Translations under genes and position numbers: made by a program
NCBI RefSeq assembly: GCF_024684275.1
Contig: NZ_JAIKXF010000109.1
Coordinates: forward strand, 1-35,301
Length of the DNA stretch: 35,301 nt
Direction of reading: 5' to 3'
Source of the DNA: Ruminococcus sp.
GTDB lineage: Bacteria; Bacillota_A; Clostridia; Oscillospirales; Ruminococcaceae
Notes under the pieces: generated by a model
What the model saw: the letters and a program-made list of their open reading frames with translations, nothing else
Databases searched by the model: none
Told to the model about the DNA's origin: nothing
Shown: positions 32,896 to 35,301 of the stretch, piece after piece
How the letters are laid out: every line of letters begins with the position of its first letter
How positions within the stretch are numbered: position 1 is the first letter of the stretch

Positions 32896-35301
32896 ATGAA
32901 AAAAGGCGCATTCAAGAAGATCGTCAGCGCAGGCTTGACAGCAATGATGGTCGCTTCAAGTGTACCTTCGATCCCCGCAGCAGTTGTTCACGGTGCTGAT
33001 CAGCAGCAGAGAGGCAACATCGGCGGATTCGACTATGAGATGTGGAACCAGAACTATACTGGTCAGGTTTCCATGCAGCCCGGCGCTGGCTCATTTACCT
33101 GCTCATGGAGCGGAATCGAGAACTTCCTGGCACGTATGGGAAAGAACTACGACAGCAAGAAGCAGAGATATAATCAGATCGGTTCTGATATCACTCTTAC
33201 ATATGATGTAGAGTACACACCAAGAGGAAATTCGTATATGTGTGTATACGGCTGGACAAGAAATCCTCTTATGGAGTACTATATCGTAGAAGGCTGGGGC
33301 GACTGGCGTCCACCCGGAGACGGAGCTGAGAGAAAGGGCACAGTTTCTCTCGATGGAAATACATACGACATTGCTAAGACAATGCGTTACAACCAGCCAT
33401 CACTTGACGGTACTGCTACATTCCCTCAGTACTGGAGCATCCGTCAGACAAGCGGTTCAAGAAATAACACTACAAACTATATGCAGGGTACTATCCACGT
33501 AGGCAAGCACTTTGACGCTTGGTCAAAGGCTGGTCTCGATATGAGCGGTACTCTCTATGAGGTTTCTCTTAATATCGAAGGTTACAGATCCAACGGTTCT
33601 GCTAACGTAAAGAAGATCGCTGTTTATGAGAACGGACTTCCAAATGGCCAGACAGGACAGACAGGTTCAACTGGTTCAACAGGATCTACTCAGACACAGA
33701 CAGTAAAGGCTGACTCAAACGGCAATTACTTCACAAATACTTTCGAGAGCGGCGCAGGCGACTGGACCGGCAGAGGAGATGCAACTGTTACAACAGATTC
33801 CTCTAATTATTATGACGGCAGCAAGTCACTCTATGTATCAGGAAGAACACAGGAGTGGAACGGCGCAGCTATCGCACTTGATCCAAATGCATTCGTTCCG
33901 GGCAATACATACAGCTTCAGCACTGCTGTTCTCCAGAAGTCAGGCAGCTCTGCAACTGTACAGATGTCACTCCAGCAGGGCGACGGCGACAGTGCATCTT
34001 ACACACAGATCGCTGAAGCAACAGCAGAGAGCGGTGAGTGGACAAAGCTCGAGAATACAGAGTTTACAATTCCTGCAAACTCAGGAGATATGATCCTTTA
34101 CGTTGAGACTCCTCAGGATTCCGGCGATCTCTTCGATTTCTACATCGATGCAGTTCAGGTATCCGACAAGGGTAAGAAGTCTTCAGTAGTAACAGGTCAG
34201 GGTACAGTTTCCGGCGGAAGCAGCACTGGTTCAACAGGCAGCACAGGCAGCACTGGCAGCACTGGCTCAACAGGTTCTTCAAGCAACTACACAGGTGTTC
34301 GCAAGCACCAGAACCTTGATTACACATACAACAAGGGCGGCGACGGTTTCAAGGACTACATGGGACCATACTTCCGTCTTGGTACATCAGTAAGCGGTTA
34401 TGAGATCGGCAACGCACAGGCACAGCAGTTCATCAAGAAGAACTACAACTCAATTACCTGTGAGAACGAGATGAAGCCTGATTCTATCGTTAAGGGCGTA
34501 AGCGGTGATAACGTAAATATCAGCCTTCAGTCTGCTGACCAGATCCTCAAGTTCGCTGAGCAGAACGGTATCGGCGTTCGTGGTCATACCTTCGTATGGT
34601 ACAGCCAGACTCCTGAAATGCTCTTTAAGGAGAACGGAAGTTACGTATCAAAGGACAGAATGAACAAGAGACTTGAGAGCATGATCAAGAACACATTCTC
34701 ACAGCTTAAGTCCAACTATCCTAAGCTCCAGGTTCACTCATACGACGTTTGTAACGAGCTCTTTGAGAACGACGGCGGCGGAATGAGAAACTACTCAAAG
34801 TGGAAGGACGTATACGGCGCAGGCAACTATGACTTCGTAGTAAACGCATTCAAGTATGCAAGACAGTATGCACCTTCTGAGACAAAGCTTTACCTCAACG
34901 ACTACAACGAGTATATGTCCAAGAAGACAAGCGACCTCGTTAATATGGCTAAGAATGTAATGAAGGAAGGCGACTATATCGACGGTATCGGTATGCAGGC
35001 TCACCTTGCAGCAAGCTATCCTTCAGCAAGCGAGTTCGAGACAGCTATCAAGCAGTTCGAGTCACTCGGTCTTGACGTTCAGATCACAGAGCTCGATATT
35101 ACAAAGAATCAGAGCAATCAGGGTACACTTTATAAGCAGATATTTGAAGTTGCTATGAAGCACGCTAAGAACATCTCATGCGTAACTCTCTGGGGTACAA
35201 CAGATGAGAGAAGCTGGAGAAAGAGCGAGAACGGCGGAGATCCTCTCCCATTCAGCAACTACCAGCCAAAGAGCTTCTACAACGACATCATCGGTCTTAC
35301 A
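32896..35301 (+). CDS. Secreted GH11-CBM22-GH10 xylanase, 3' end outside window
   Basis: The reading frame is open from ATG 32896 to the last base (802 codons). Order: signal peptide (1-~34); GH11 xylanase (~38-245) with nucleophile E127 (PLMEYYIVE) and acid/base E228 (NIEGYRSNGSA); Gly/Ser/Thr linker; CBM22 (~271-425); a long Gly-Ser-Thr linker (~434-463); GH10 xylanase (~466-802+) with acid/base E621 (YDVCNELF) and nucleophile E732 (VQITELDIT). Two xylanase folds in one chain, a layout known from R. flavefaciens, where a dockerin follows; a dockerin is expected beyond the edge. GTGAGG lies 12 bases before the ATG. The divergent GGDEF gene shares its control region. Confidence 0.95.
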   Translation, partial: MKKGAFKKIVSAGLTAMMVASSVPSIPAAVVHGADQQQRGNIGGFDYEMWNQNYTGQVSMQPGAGSFTCSWSGIENFLARMGKNYDSKKQRYNQIGSDITLTYDVEYTPRGNSYMCVYGWTRNPLMEYYIVEGWGDWRPPGDGAERKGTVSLDGNTYDIAKTMRYNQPSLDGTATFPQYWSIRQTSGSRNNTTNYMQGTIHVGKHFDAWSKAGLDMSGTLYEVSLNIEGYRSNGSANVKKIAVYENGLPNGQTGQTGSTGSTGSTQTQTVKADSNGNYFTNTFESGAGDWTGRGDATVTTDSSNYYDGSKSLYVSGRTQEWNGAAIALDPNAFVPGNTYSFSTAVLQKSGSSATVQMSLQQGDGDSASYTQIAEATAESGEWTKLENTEFTIPANSGDMILYVETPQDSGDLFDFYIDAVQVSDKGKKSSVVTGQGTVSGGSSTGSTGSTGSTGSTGSTGSSSNYTGVRKHQNLDYTYNKGGDGFKDYMGPYFRLGTSVSGYEIGNAQAQQFIKKNYNSITCENEMKPDSIVKGVSGDNVNISLQSADQILKFAEQNGIGVRGHTFVWYSQTPEMLFKENGSYVSKDRMNKRLESMIKNTFSQLKSNYPKLQVHSYDVCNELFENDGGGMRNYSKWKDVYGAGNYDFVVNAFKYARQYAPSETKLYLNDYNEYMSKKTSDLVNMAKNVMKEGDYIDGIGMQAHLAASYPSASEFETAIKQFESLGLDVQITELDITKNQSNQGTLYKQIFEVAMKHAKNISCVTLWGTTDERSWRKSENGGDPLPFSNYQPKSFYNDIIGLT
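34217..34293 (+). repeat. GGCAGCACT-type repeat encoding Gly-Ser-Thr linker
   Basis: Nine-base units (Gly-Ser-Thr codons) repeated about eight times in tandem between CBM22 and GH10. Prone to length change; low complexity. Confidence 0.75.

Noticed and set aside
32799..32999. GTG-started 66-codon frame near an AAGGAGG before the xylanase
   Set aside because: The ribosome site is only three or four bases from the GTG, the frame overlaps the xylanase start in another frame, and the translation is highly charged and unlike a protein.

Overview
The window looks like a cellulolytic Ruminococcus close to R. flavefaciens or R. champanellensis. Four large secreted plant-cell-wall proteins lie within 35 kb. 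Three carry dockerins, the tags that dock onto cellulosome scaffoldins, and the fourth runs off the right edge before its C-terminus. Linkers rich in Thr or Gly/Ser/Thr, a mid-range G+C content and Firmicutes-type housekeeping genes (hslO, rpsF-ssb-rpsR, a lysine-riboswitch-led asd-dapA-dapB operon) fit this lineage. The species is an inference, because no 16S gene is present.

Layout, left to right: the C-terminal part of a CBM22-like/dockerin/GH43/CBM6-like enzyme (1-1903); two tandem paralogous small membrane proteins under a palindrome-marked promoter (2124-2610); secA (2815-5577); a Thr-rich lipoprotein; a methyltransferase, hslO and HAD phosphatase run (6743-9044); a terminator-rich block; then a long minus-strand run with a cation/proton antiporter, ispF, a GIY-YIG protein, hflX, a methionine gamma-lyase family PLP enzyme, a MIF-like protein and a large dockerin protein (read from 16489 down to 9263). 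A perfect 135-nt inverted repeat (12901-13035 and 15152-15286) brackets ispF/GIY-YIG/hflX. Next come rpsF-ssb-rpsR, a DUF378 protein, a NERD-domain protein followed by a GH53 galactanase with dockerin, and the convergent lysine-pathway operon dapB/dapA/asd, with hairpin repeats in its two intergenic gaps and a lysine riboswitch ahead of asd. Facing away from asd is an AlkD-like gene that reads in frame into queA, followed by a PAS-like protein, tgt, a 794-residue membrane protein and a hotdog thioesterase. The window ends with a LacI-type-sensor/GGDEF protein divergent from a GH11-CBM22-GH10 xylanase.

Functional themes: extracellular xylan and galactan attack (GH43, GH53, GH11/GH10); queuosine tRNA modification (queA, tgt); diaminopimelate/lysine synthesis under lysine control; translation, replication and secretion housekeeping. 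The less ordinary parts are the perfect inverted repeat and its covarying hairpin family, the AlkD-QueA reading-frame fusion at a ten-A tract, the paired small membrane proteins sharing a GRIG tail, a lysozyme-like dockerin protein cotranscribed with a MIF-like protein, and a ligand-sensing diguanylate cyclase gene beside a xylanase gene.
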